Shown in pieces: positions 57,120-64,000 of a stretch of 64,000 nucleotides of DNA; position 1 is the stretch's first letter, and every line of letters starts with the position of its first letter. Origin of the DNA: Caldimonas mangrovi. Its GTDB lineage: Bacteria > Pseudomonadota > Gammaproteobacteria > Burkholderiales > Burkholderiaceae_C. Both the position numbers and the translations under genes were made by a program. The stretch spans positions 105,267 to 169,266 of the forward strand of contig NZ_JAMKFE010000013.1 of assembly GCF_023721835.1 (NCBI RefSeq). The letters run 5' to 3'. The notes under the pieces are model-generated. The model was not told the origin of the DNA and searched no databases. It saw only the letters and a program-made list of their open reading frames with translations.

Positions 57120-58898
57120 TCACCGGATCACGTGGTACTGCGGGGCACTGAACACCAGGTAGACGGCGGTCTTGACCCGGTTGCGCAGGTAGCTGTTGTC
57201 GCTGTTGGGCGCGAAGGCGGTCACCGCGGCGATCACCTGCGTGCGCGCATTCGCCGGCAGCGGCTGCCCGAACGCGAGCAGCGAGAGCCGGTCGACCAAC
57301 TTGGCCGGGTCGGTGGCGTCGGCGTCGAAGCCGGCCAGGTCGACACGTGTGCCGACGGCATTCGGCACCGAGGCGCTCGGCGCGGAACCGCCCCAGTTGA
57401 CGAGGTAGTTGACGTAGTTGATGCGCTGCAGCGCGCCGTTGGCGTTGTGGATACCGAAGGCCGGCCCGACCAGCCCGGTGCCCGGCACGGGATAGTCGGG
57501 CGGGTAGAAGTTGAACACCGACGGCGGGCGGAACACGTGCTGGCGCAACGTGTCACCCCACCACCAGCTGAACGCGTCGCCGTCGGTGCGGCCGCTCAAG
57601 GCGCGCAACACGCCCGCCATCACCTGGGCCGGCTCGCGCAGCCGACCGGCGTTGTTGCCCGGCGTTTCGGTGCGGGCCTCGGCGTCGAGCAGCACGGCGG
57701 CGACGGTGGCCTTCAGGTCGCCCCGTTGGCCGGTGCCGAACCCCTGGTGGCGCCCGCTGGTGAATGCCGACGCGACGCGCTGCACATAGGCCGGCGACGG
57801 GTTGCTGGTCACGAGGTGCTGGATGAGTTGCCGGCCGATGAAGGGCGCCATGTTCGGGTGCTGCATCAGGCTGTCGAGCACGGCTTCCAGCGCCTGCGGC
57901 GCCGCGTGACCCGCAGGCAGCGACACGCCGGACAGCAGCTGGCGCGCCTGCGTGTCGTGGTATTGCGCCACCGGTACCATGTCGCCGCCGTAGTAGCGGC
58001 AGTTCGTGCCCTGTGGCCAGCAGCCCCACCGCGTGGCGCCGCCCGCAGGGTAGGTCCAGCCGGTCAGCGCATACGCATAGGCGCGCACGCGCTCGTTGTC
58101 ATAGGTGGGCGCGCAGGCCCCGCCCTTCAACGTGCCGTCGGTGTTGAGCTCGCAGGTGCCGATCGAGAACAGCTGCAGCAGTTCGCGCGCGAAGTTCTCG
58201 TTCGGAGCGGCCTTGTCGTTGTTCGCGTTATTCAGGTAGTCGCCCATCACCGGCGACAGCGCGACCTTCTTCAACACGTTGCGGTAGTTGCCGAAGGCCT
58301 CGTCGAGCAGGGCGTTGTGGTAGTTGCGCAGGCCGTAGGTGGCTTCGACTTCGAGGTTGGACACGACGACGATCTGCTGCAGCGCGAACGCGACGCGCTG
58401 GCGCAGTTGATCCGGTTTGCCGACCGCGTTGCGGTAGAAGTCCCACACCAGCGGAATGCTCGACGACCAGTCGCGCCAGCAGGTGTCGCCGCGGCCGTCG
58501 CAGAAATTGCCCGAGCCGGTGTACTGGTGCACCTCGCCGCCCCCCCCGCTGGTGTAGCGCGACTTCGGCGCCGACATCTGCAGGGCCACCCATCGGGCGG
58601 CGCCCTTGGCGCGGATGTCGGCGATCAGGGCTTCGGTCGGGCCGAAGCTGGCCTGGTCGGCCAGGCGCACGGCATCGCGTGCGGTGGTGGGCTGGGCTTG
58701 CGGCACCTCGGAAGCGGGGCCGCCGGTGCCCCCGCCGATGTCGCCGCCCCCGCTGGCCGGAGGCGGCGAGGAGCCGCCGTTGTTGCTGCCCCCGCCCCCG
58801 CCGCCGCAAGCGGCGAGCAGCAGCGCGAAGCACAGCGCGGTCAGCGGGCGTGGGTAGCGATGCCATGCGGCATCGCTTGGGGTATTTACGCGTTTCAA
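57120..58898 (-). CDS. DUF1800 family lipoprotein
   Basis: 592 residues from a TTG start with GGAGGG upstream. A lipoprotein signal (ALLLAACG, Cys31) is followed by a Gly/Ser/Pro linker and the DUF1800 core: RLADQASFGPTEALIADI, HYHNALLDEAFGNYRNVLKKVALSPVMGDYL, NENFARELLQLFSIG and GRQLIQHLVTSNPSPAYV. Function is unknown; it is nearly always paired with DUF1501. The export as lipoprotein plus Tat partner suggests a surface or periplasmic complex. Confidence 0.92.
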   Translation of the reverse strand: MKRVNTPSDAAWHRYPRPLTALCFALLLAACGGGGGGSNNGGSSPPPASGGGDIGGGTGGPASEVPQAQPTTARDAVRLADQASFGPTEALIADIRAKGAARWVALQMSAPKSRYTSGGGGEVHQYTGSGNFCDGRGDTCWRDWSSSIPLVWDFYRNAVGKPDQLRQRVAFALQQIVVVSNLEVEATYGLRNYHNALLDEAFGNYRNVLKKVALSPVMGDYLNNANNDKAAPNENFARELLQLFSIGTCELNTDGTLKGGACAPTYDNERVRAYAYALTGWTYPAGGATRWGCWPQGTNCRYYGGDMVPVAQYHDTQARQLLSGVSLPAGHAAPQALEAVLDSLMQHPNMAPFIGRQLIQHLVTSNPSPAYVQRVASAFTSGRHQGFGTGQRGDLKATVAAVLLDAEARTETPGNNAGRLREPAQVMAGVLRALSGRTDGDAFSWWWGDTLRQHVFRPPSVFNFYPPDYPVPGTGLVGPAFGIHNANGALQRINYVNYLVNWGGSAPSASVPNAVGTRVDLAGFDADATDPAKLVDRLSLLAFGQPLPANARTQVIAAVTAFAPNSDNSYLRNRVKTAVYLVFSAPQYHVIR

Positions 58899-59107
58899 GA
58901 AGCACCCTCCAGCGCAATGGCGCCCTGATCTGCCGAAAAACGTCAGGCGGGGCTGACGGTGGCAGTCAGTTGCGCAACCACGCGTTTCTTCAATCGCTGA
59001 CCGCGGAGGCCGGCGTTACGGTTTGACGGATTGCCTGCCGAAGGGTGCAAGTTCGGGGCCGGCGGTGCCGCCGGCGAAGAGGAGGGCCGGGGCCGGCCTG
59101 GAGCACG

Positions 59108-59689
59108 CTATTCGCCCGTCAGCTCCACCGGGCGAAAGGGGCTGGACGCCAGCTGCAGGCTGATGATGGACGCTGCCTTGCGCAGGTCGACCTCGTCGAA
59201 GACCGTCCAGGCCCGCGGCGTGTGGCGTTGCTCGATGCACAGCACGCCGTAGGTGCGGCCGTTGACCCGATAGGCCGCGTCCAGCAGTGCACGCACCTGC
59301 TGCGGCACGAGGTAGGCGTCGCGCATGCCGGCGAGGTGGGGGTCGGCCAGGGTGTCGGGGCATTTGTAGATGCCGTTGCAGGCCAGCGCCGCGAGATAGT
59401 CGTGGTACTCGTGCTCGTGGAGTTCGGCGCCTTGCGGCAGCTGGCCGGGCTCGCTGCTGAAGGCCGCCACGCACACCAGGCGGCGCGAGCCTTCGCTGCC
59501 GACCAGCCGCCACAGGCTGGACATCGAGCAATTGAAGCGTTTGTGCAAGGCGGCCGCCACCTGCTGGCGGTACAGCGCGAGCCACTTCTCGTCCGGTGCG
59601 TCGTCGCCAGGCTCGCGCATCTGGTCGGCGTCGCGCAGGATGCGGCCGGCATGTCTCAATTCGGTGAACAGATCTTCGCGTGCGGACAT
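59108..59689 (-). CDS. GAF-domain-like sensory protein
   Basis: 193 residues. The pattern LFTELRHAGRILRDADQM ... AALHKRFNCSMSSLWRLVG ... LLDAAYRVNGRTYGVLCIEQRHTPRAWTVFDEVDLRKAASIISLQLA is a single GAF domain. No kinase or cyclase output is attached. ATG 59689 was chosen because the GAF helix begins there. A GCCGGCGG/CCGCCGGC palindrome near 59060-59079 follows the stop, without a T-run. Confidence 0.8.
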   Translation of the reverse strand: MSAREDLFTELRHAGRILRDADQMREPGDDAPDEKWLALYRQQVAAALHKRFNCSMSSLWRLVGSEGSRRLVCVAAFSSEPGQLPQGAELHEHEYHDYLAALACNGIYKCPDTLADPHLAGMRDAYLVPQQVRALLDAAYRVNGRTYGVLCIEQRHTPRAWTVFDEVDLRKAASIISLQLASSPFRPVELTGE

Positions 59690-59816
59690 GGCCGTGGAAT
59701 TCCGGTCCCTCTTCTCGATGGCCGCATGGGGGCAGCCTGCGCAGGATACCCCGGCCGAAGGCGCCAGTAACAACCGGTGATCTGGCCGCCCGGCGCGCTG
59801 GTCCGGGATGTCGCAT

Positions 59817-60392
59817 TCAGGGGGCTTGCCGTACGGCCTCCACCTGCACCCGCAGCAGCACCTCGTCGGCCACGAACGGCAGCCCGAAACTCATGCCGAA
59901 ATCGCTGCGCTTTACGGTGGCCTCGAAGTCGCCGCCGCACACTTCACGCCCGAACAGCGGGTTGCGGTAGCAGTTGAAGCGCACCGCCTTCAGCGAGACC
60001 GGCGCACTGGTGCCGCGCAGCGTCAACTCGCCCGGCACCTCCGACACGCGTTCGCCGTCGAAGCGCAGGCGGCCGGCGACGAACCAGGCCTTCGGGTGCT
60101 CGGTGGTCGCCAGCAGGTCGGCCGCTTTCAGCCGCGCGTTGAACGGGCCGATGCCGGTGTCCATCGCGGTCGCGTCGATCTCGACCGAGACCTCGCCGGT
60201 GCGGGCCGCGCGGTCGAGCACCACCTGGCCTTGCACCCGCGCGAAGCGCCCGCGCGAGGTCGAGGTGCCGAAATGCAGCACCTCCCAGGTGATGCTGGTG
60301 TGGGTGGGCTCGATCAGGTAGGTGACGGGCTCGGCGCGGGCGGCGGGGCCGCACAGCGCGAGCAGCGAGGCGAGCAGGGCGATCGGTTTCAT
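59817..60392 (-). CDS. YceI family periplasmic protein, copy 3
   Basis: 191 residues with a Sec signal peptide (ending PAARA at about residue 20) and a lipocalin-like YceI fold: YLIEPTHTSITWEVLHFGTSTSRGRF, TGIGPFNARLKAADLLATTEHPKAWF and CYRNPLFGREVCGGDFEATVKRSDFG with two Cys. YceI proteins bind polyisoprenoids. A terminator separates it from the other two copies, so it probably has its own promoter. Confidence 0.92.
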   Translation of the reverse strand: MKPIALLASLLALCGPAARAEPVTYLIEPTHTSITWEVLHFGTSTSRGRFARVQGQVVLDRAARTGEVSVEIDATAMDTGIGPFNARLKAADLLATTEHPKAWFVAGRLRFDGERVSEVPGELTLRGTSAPVSLKAVRFNCYRNPLFGREVCGGDFEATVKRSDFGMSFGLPFVADEVLLRVQVEAVRQAP

Positions 60393-60430
60393 GCCCGGAT
60401 TGTGCGGTCGGGGGTCTGGGCCGTGCAGAA

Positions 60431-60456
60431 AAGAAAAAGCCCTCGCGAGCGAGGGC
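60431..60456 (-). terminator. terminator after YceI copy 2
   Basis: Arms GCCCTCGC (60439-60446) and GCGAGGGC (60449-60456) followed on the minus strand by TTTTTCTT. It ends the cytochrome b561-yceI-yceI transcript before the third yceI gene. Confidence 0.85.
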
Positions 60457-60480
60457 CGGTCCATCGCAAGCGCTGGATGC

Positions 60481-61050
60481 TTACTGCTTGATCGCCTCGA
60501 CCTGCACCAGCAGTCGCACGTTGTCCTGCATGCCCATCTTCAGGCCGTAGTCGACGCCCCACTGGCTGCGCTGGATGGTGGTCTCGAAGTCGCCGCCGCA
60601 CACTTCGCGCTTGAGCATCGGGTTCATGTAGCAGTTGAAGCGGTTGGCCTTCAGCGTGACCGGGTTCGTCTTGCCCAGCATCGTCAGCGTGCCGGCCACC
60701 TGCGTGACCTTGTCGCCGTCGAAGGTGAACTTGTCGGCCACGAACTTCGCGGTCGGGTGCTGCGCGGCGTTGAAGAAGTCGGGGCCTTGCAGGTGCTTGT
60801 TGAAGGGCGCGACGCCGGTGTTGATCGAGCTCATGTCGATCGTCAGCTCGACCTTGCCGGTCTTGGCGGTGCGGTCGAACTGCACCGATCCTTCCTTCTT
60901 GTCGAAGCGGCCGCGGTTGGTCGAGGTGCCGAAGTGGTCCGCCTCGAACGTCACGAACGTGTGGGTCGGATCGACGTTGTAGGTGGCCGGCTCGGCGTGG
61001 GCGCCGACAGCGGCAACGAGCAGCGAGGCGGCAAGCAGGGTCTTCTTCAT
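60481..61050 (-). CDS. YceI family periplasmic protein, copy 2
   Basis: 189 residues: signal peptide to about residue 19 (GAHA), then the YceI barrel TYNVDPTHTFVTFEADHFGTSTNRGRF, TGVAPFNKHLQGPDFFNAAQHPTAKFVADKFTFDG and NCYMNPMLKREVCGGDFET. It is the closest relative of copy 3, with the same Cys pair. It lies 62 bases after copy 1 in the same transcript as the cytochrome b561. Confidence 0.93.
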   Translation of the reverse strand: MKKTLLAASLLVAAVGAHAEPATYNVDPTHTFVTFEADHFGTSTNRGRFDKKEGSVQFDRTAKTGKVELTIDMSSINTGVAPFNKHLQGPDFFNAAQHPTAKFVADKFTFDGDKVTQVAGTLTMLGKTNPVTLKANRFNCYMNPMLKREVCGGDFETTIQRSQWGVDYGLKMGMQDNVRLLVQVEAIKQ

Positions 61051-61112
61051 GGGTCGGTCGTCCTGTGGAGGAGGGTTGGGGGGAAGGAAAGGGGACGGGA
61101 GGCGGGAACCGG

Positions 61113-61682
61113 TCACAGCGGCGCGACGCCTGTCAGCGCAAGCTTGAACTTCACCTGCACGTCGTCGGCGACCATCGAGGTGTCGGCCCACTCGCCTTCG
61201 CCGATCTTGAAATCGAGGCGCTTGAGCGTGAAGGCGCCGCTGGCGGTGGTGTTGCCGCCGGCCTGCGTCAGCGTGACGGGCACGACGACGGGCCGGGCGT
61301 TGCCCTTGATGCCCAGCTGGCCGGCGACCTCGAACTTGCCGCCGCCGAGCGCCTTGACGCTGCTCGAGCGGAAGGTGGCCTGGGGAAATTTCGGCACGTT
61401 GAACCAGACCGGCTTGACCAGTTCGGCCTCGGTTTCCGGGACGCCGAGCGCGGCGCTGCCCAGGTCGACGGTGAAAGCGATCTTGGCGGCTTCGGGTTGC
61501 TTGGGGTCGAACGCGACCTGCGCATCGAACTTCTTGAACTTGCCTTCGACCGGCACGCCCATCTGCTTGCTGACGAAGGCGATCTCGCTCTGCGCCGGCA
61601 GCAGCTTCTGCTGCGCGAGCGCGGGGGCCGCGGCCCAGCCTGCGACGGCTGCGAGGGCGAAGGTGGGCAGGAGTCGTTTCAT
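61113..61682 (-). CDS. YceI family periplasmic protein, copy 1
   Basis: 189 residues: signal peptide to about residue 23 (ALAQ) and a more divergent YceI barrel (KLLPAQSEIAFVSKQMGVPVEGKFKKFDAQVAFDP, VGVPETEAEL-like segment, FRSSSVKALGGGKFEVAGQL). It lacks the Cys pair of the other two copies, so it may bind a different lipid. It starts 39 bases after the cytochrome b561 gene. Confidence 0.92.
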   Translation of the reverse strand: MKRLLPTFALAAVAGWAAAPALAQQKLLPAQSEIAFVSKQMGVPVEGKFKKFDAQVAFDPKQPEAAKIAFTVDLGSAALGVPETEAELVKPVWFNVPKFPQATFRSSSVKALGGGKFEVAGQLGIKGNARPVVVPVTLTQAGGNTTASGAFTLKRLDFKIGEGEWADTSMVADDVQVKFKLALTGVAPL

Positions 61683-61721
61683 GTCGTGTTCCCGGAAGGA
61701 AGAAGTAGGCGGAAGAGGATC

Positions 61722-62279
61722 TCAGCGGCCCGGCACCATGCGCGCCAGCAGCCCGTCGCGGTCGACGAGCTGGTGTTTCAGCGCGGCGGCGACGTGCAGC
61801 ACGACCAGCGTGGCCAGCGCATAGGCCAGCCAGCCGTGCCACGGCTTGATCGCCTCGGCCAGCGCTTTGTCGGCCGGCACGAAGTCGGGCAGCGGGAGCA
61901 CGCCGAACCAGACGATGGGAAAGCCCGCCGCGGAGCTGTAGGCCCAGCCGGCCAGCGGCACCGCGAAGAACAGCAGGTACAGCGCCACGTGGGTGCCGTG
62001 GTGGGCCGTGCGCTGCCAGGCCGGCATGCCGGCCAGCACCGCGTCGGGCAGCGGCGGCGGGCGACGCCACAAGCGCCACAGCAGCCGCCCGGCCGACAGC
62101 GCGAGGATGCTCATGCCGGCCCACTTGTGCCAGTTGTAGAGCTTCAATCGGGTCGGTGACATCGACAGCCCGGTCATGTACAGGCCGACTCCGAACGCGC
62201 CGACGATCGCGACCGCGAGCAGCCAGTGGAAGGCCATGGCGAGGCCGGAGTAACGGGCAGCTTGGACGGGTTGCTTCAT
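61722..62279 (-). CDS. cytochrome b561 family protein, YceI-associated
   Basis: 185 residues with four transmembrane helices and b-haem histidines: SGLAMAFHWLLAVAIVG, YNWHKWAGMSILAL, AHHGTHVALYLLFF and KPWHGWLAYALATLVVLHVAAALKHQ. This is the CybB/YodB type typically found upstream of yceI genes. Start ATG 62279; a frame to 62399 adds a non-family sequence. It probably oxidises quinol or passes electrons to the periplasm in the same unit as YceI. Confidence 0.92.
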   Translation of the reverse strand: MKQPVQAARYSGLAMAFHWLLAVAIVGAFGVGLYMTGLSMSPTRLKLYNWHKWAGMSILALSAGRLLWRLWRRPPPLPDAVLAGMPAWQRTAHHGTHVALYLLFFAVPLAGWAYSSAAGFPIVWFGVLPLPDFVPADKALAEAIKPWHGWLAYALATLVVLHVAAALKHQLVDRDGLLARMVPGR

Positions 62280-62717
62280 TGTTGAAATGGCTTGAAGGGT
62301 GGGCTTGCCGTGACGCCGAAACAGTTCGCCGCGGGCAACGCCGCGGCGCCGGACGGAGCATAGGAGCCTGCACGGGCCAATAAGTTCACGCTGCTTCACG
62401 GAACCGTTCGAACGCTTTGAAACGGCAGCTTGAGGCGCGTCGGCCGGCGGCGAGGGTCGTTGCCGGGCATCGGGGATGGCCCGTCGTGTCTGTCACGGTT
62501 TGTTCCTCGGGCTGCCCGGTGCGGCGAGCCGATGCGGATATGGCCGGAACGGTCGATGAAGAGGCGATGGGCGCGGGGTAAAGTTGTGTGAATGTGCGAG
62601 GGGCGGATCGACCGCCCCGGACGCAGCCTCCCGGCGCCTTGCAGCGCTTCTTTGAAACAATCCCGCGCTCCGGCTTGCGGCACACTGCGGCGGGTCGAAG
62701 AACGCCAAGAGGATGAT
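62280..62717. other. 438-base divergent spacer, no gene seen
   Basis: Between the cytochrome b561 gene (minus) and the phospholipase gene (plus). It holds GGGGCGG-ATCGA-CCGCCCC (62602-62618), a terminator-like stem without a T-run, and TTCAC-N5-TTCAC at 62385-62399, which is one base short of a cre tag. No promoter hexamers are convincing. Confidence 0.5.
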
Positions 62718-63854
62718 GTGAAGTACCTGCTGCGGCCGGACGGGGCATGGTTGGGGGCGTGGGCTCTGGCAGTGGCGGCGCTGCCGGTCCGGGCCGATAC
62801 GCCGGTGGTCCCGATCGGGCTGGCCAGTTGCGCCCCCATCGAGTCCGACAGCGAGCGTCTGGCCTGCTACGACCGGTTTGCCGGGCGCGCCGCGCCCCCG
62901 CAGGCGGCCCCACCGGCCCGCCAGACGCAGGAGTGGATGCCGGCGCCGCTGCCCGCTGCTTCGCCGAAAGAGCCCGAGGCCGCGGCGGTCGCGACGCCAT
63001 CGGGGCCCGGGCTGCAGCCGCGCCGCGGGCAGAGTCTGTGGTCGTCGTTCTGGGAGCTGGACCGCGAAGACAAGCGCGGCACCTTCAACTTCAAGACCTA
63101 CCGCCCGAACTTCCTGCTGCCGGTGCACTACACCAGCAGCATCAACCGCCTGCCCGAAAGTCCCACGCGTCCGAGCACCGGCGAGCGCAGCGACTACAAG
63201 CCGATCGAGGCGAAGCTGCAGATCTCGCTGCGCACCAAGATCGCGCAAAGCGTGCTGCTGCCGGATGCCGACGTGTGGTTCGGCTATACGCAGCAGTCGC
63301 TGTGGCAGGTATGGAACCGCAAGGAATCCTCGCCATTTCGCAACACCGACTTCGAGCCCGAACTGATCTACGTCGTACCGGTGCCCGAAGGCCTGCGGTC
63401 GCTGCCGCACGGGTGGGACTTCCGCATGGTGCAGCTCGGCATCGCCCACCAGTCGAACGGGCAGACCGAGCCGCTGTCGCGCAGCTGGAACCGCGTCTAC
63501 CTTGCCGCCGGCCTGGAGAAAGGCGACGTGAGCCTGTATGCGCGCGTGCACAAGCGCCTGCGCGAAGACGCCGACGACAACGACAACCCCGACCTGACGA
63601 GCTATGTCGGCCGTGGCGACATCGCGCTCGCGTGGTTGCCGGGGCGCGCCACCGCGTCCCTGCGCTGGCGGACCAATCTGCGCGATTTCAGGCGCGGGTC
63701 GTGGCAACTCGACTGGACCTATCCGGTCGACAGCGACAAGCCCGACGGCCTGCGCTGGTATGTGCAGGCCTTCACGGGCTATGGCGAAACGCTGCTGGAC
63801 TACAACTACCAGCAGTCCAGCCTGGGCATCGGCCTGACGCTGTTCGAGTTCTGA
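62718..63854 (+). CDS. pldA: outer-membrane phospholipase A
   Basis: 378 residues from a GTG with AGAGGA upstream. A signal peptide (about 1-26) is followed by a Pro/Ala-rich stretch of ~70 residues and a 12-stranded OMPLA barrel. The catalytic His244 and Ser246 (GIAHQSNGQ) and Asn258 (SRSWNRVY) have exactly the H-x-S-x11-N spacing of E. coli OMPLA (142/144/156). The last strand ends in Phe (GLTLFEF), the outer-membrane insertion signal. It hydrolyses phospholipids when the outer membrane is perturbed. Confidence 0.94.
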   Translation: MKYLLRPDGAWLGAWALAVAALPVRADTPVVPIGLASCAPIESDSERLACYDRFAGRAAPPQAAPPARQTQEWMPAPLPAASPKEPEAAAVATPSGPGLQPRRGQSLWSSFWELDREDKRGTFNFKTYRPNFLLPVHYTSSINRLPESPTRPSTGERSDYKPIEAKLQISLRTKIAQSVLLPDADVWFGYTQQSLWQVWNRKESSPFRNTDFEPELIYVVPVPEGLRSLPHGWDFRMVQLGIAHQSNGQTEPLSRSWNRVYLAAGLEKGDVSLYARVHKRLREDADDNDNPDLTSYVGRGDIALAWLPGRATASLRWRTNLRDFRRGSWQLDWTYPVDSDKPDGLRWYVQAFTGYGETLLDYNYQQSSLGIGLTLFEF

Positions 63855-63875
63855 GGGGACGGGCGCAGGCCGACC

Positions 63876-64000
63876 CTAGGTGTGAAGAGTCAAGAGGTTC
63901 TTTCGTGATTTTTTGATCCGGGACATAGGCGGCAGGCAGCCGATGCCATGGTGCGGACGGTGCCAGTTGTAAAAGTGATTCCAGACGGGCAAGGCGATGC
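63876..64000 (-). CDS. IS481-family transposase, C-terminal 40 residues (cut by window edge)
   Basis: The minus-strand frame ends ...VWNHFYNWHRPHHGIGCLPPMSR...NLLTLHT followed by TAG. The FYNWHRPHxxIG motif is the conserved end of IS481/IS3-type DDE transposases. The stop codon TAG lies in the CCTAGG just outside the element's TGTGAAGAGTC end, so the insertion site supplies the stop. The rest of the gene lies beyond the window. Confidence 0.88.
   Translation of the reverse strand, partial: IALPVWNHFYNWHRPHHGIGCLPPMSRIKKSRKNLLTLHT
63881..64000 (-). mobile_element. IS481-family insertion sequence, one end only
   Basis: The element begins with TGTGAAGAGTCAAG at 63881, immediately after CCTAGG (63875-63880), which fits the NCTAGN target of IS481. 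About 120 bases of the element are in the window. It lies 26 bases after the phospholipase stop and would not disrupt that gene. Confidence 0.8.

Noticed and set aside
62385..62399. TTCAC-GCTGC-TTCAC, a second possible cre tag upstream of the cytochrome b561 gene
   Set aside because: The spacer is 5 bases, not the 6 required for CreB, and it reads on the opposite strand from the gene, so it is not accepted as a site.

Overview
The window is high-GC bacterial chromosome that reads as a betaproteobacterium of the order Burkholderiales (Rubrivivax/Leptothrix/Ideonella-like). The evidence is the GC-rich codon use, the gene order atpIBEFHAGDC followed at some distance by hemE and priA, the long-form leuA, the CreBC-type regulators, and the families of the accessory genes. 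No rRNA, tRNA or CRISPR array was recognised. A gene set of this type (atp, hemE, priA, rep) is often close to the replication origin in this order, but no dnaA is present. The last ~120 bases enter an IS481-family insertion sequence.

Layout. (1) 1-6426: a tightly overlapped plus-strand operon of amino-acid genes: DMT exporter, cupin, PLP aminotransferase, NIPSNAP protein, PhzF-like protein, VOC protein, LysE exporter, Ser/Thr-type dehydratase and AlaX-type tRNA-editing hydrolase. (2) 6508-8313: cytochrome c', cytochrome b561 and a GNAT enzyme. (3) 8453-11212: HpcH/HpaI aldolase, aldose 1-epimerase and SMP-30 lactonase, the last two joined through a 25-codon micro-ORF. (4) 11940-19278: the complete F1Fo ATP synthase operon with promoter and terminator. 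(5) 19411-28668, minus strand: CreB/CreC two-component system, then a VIT/vWA protein with a PEP-CTERM tail, a dedicated exosortase, an EpsI-like protein and a peptidoglycan glycosyltransferase, then LemA and two TPM-domain proteins. A perfect CreB-type 'cre tag' direct repeat lies just upstream of the VIT/vWA gene. (6) 28712-33628: hemE and priA, separated by a 466-base spacer with DnaA-box-like motifs, then a zinc-ribbon membrane protein. (7) 33666-36017: leuA with a leucine-rich leader peptide and attenuator hairpin, coupled to an ISL3-like zinc-ribbon/HTH protein. (8) 36159-37858: catalase flanked by two very small ORFs, with a 23-base palindrome upstream. (9) 38002-45125: five signalling genes (three hybrid kinases, one response regulator, one binding lipoprotein). 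(10) 45258-49812: LysR regulator, two paralogous periplasmic binding proteins around an Asp/Glu racemase, and an AEC carrier. (11) 50056-54337: rep helicase, VOC protein, a small HTH protein plus Clp-N protein cassette with a palindromic operator, and lysoplasmalogenase. (12) 54379-62279, minus strand: GGDEF cyclase, DUF1501/DUF1800 pair, GAF protein, three YceI proteins and a cytochrome b561. (13) 62718-63854: outer-membrane phospholipase A, then the IS481 end.

The strongest candidate for a little-described system is region 5. Its VIT/vWA surface protein and CreBC-like regulators recall the 'dedicated sortase' loci of marine proteobacteria, but the transpeptidase slot is filled by an exosortase, and a cre tag links regulator and target. 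Second candidates are the leucine attenuator, the HTH/Clp-N cassette with its TTGAC-type operator, and the sensory cluster with an orphan binding lipoprotein.
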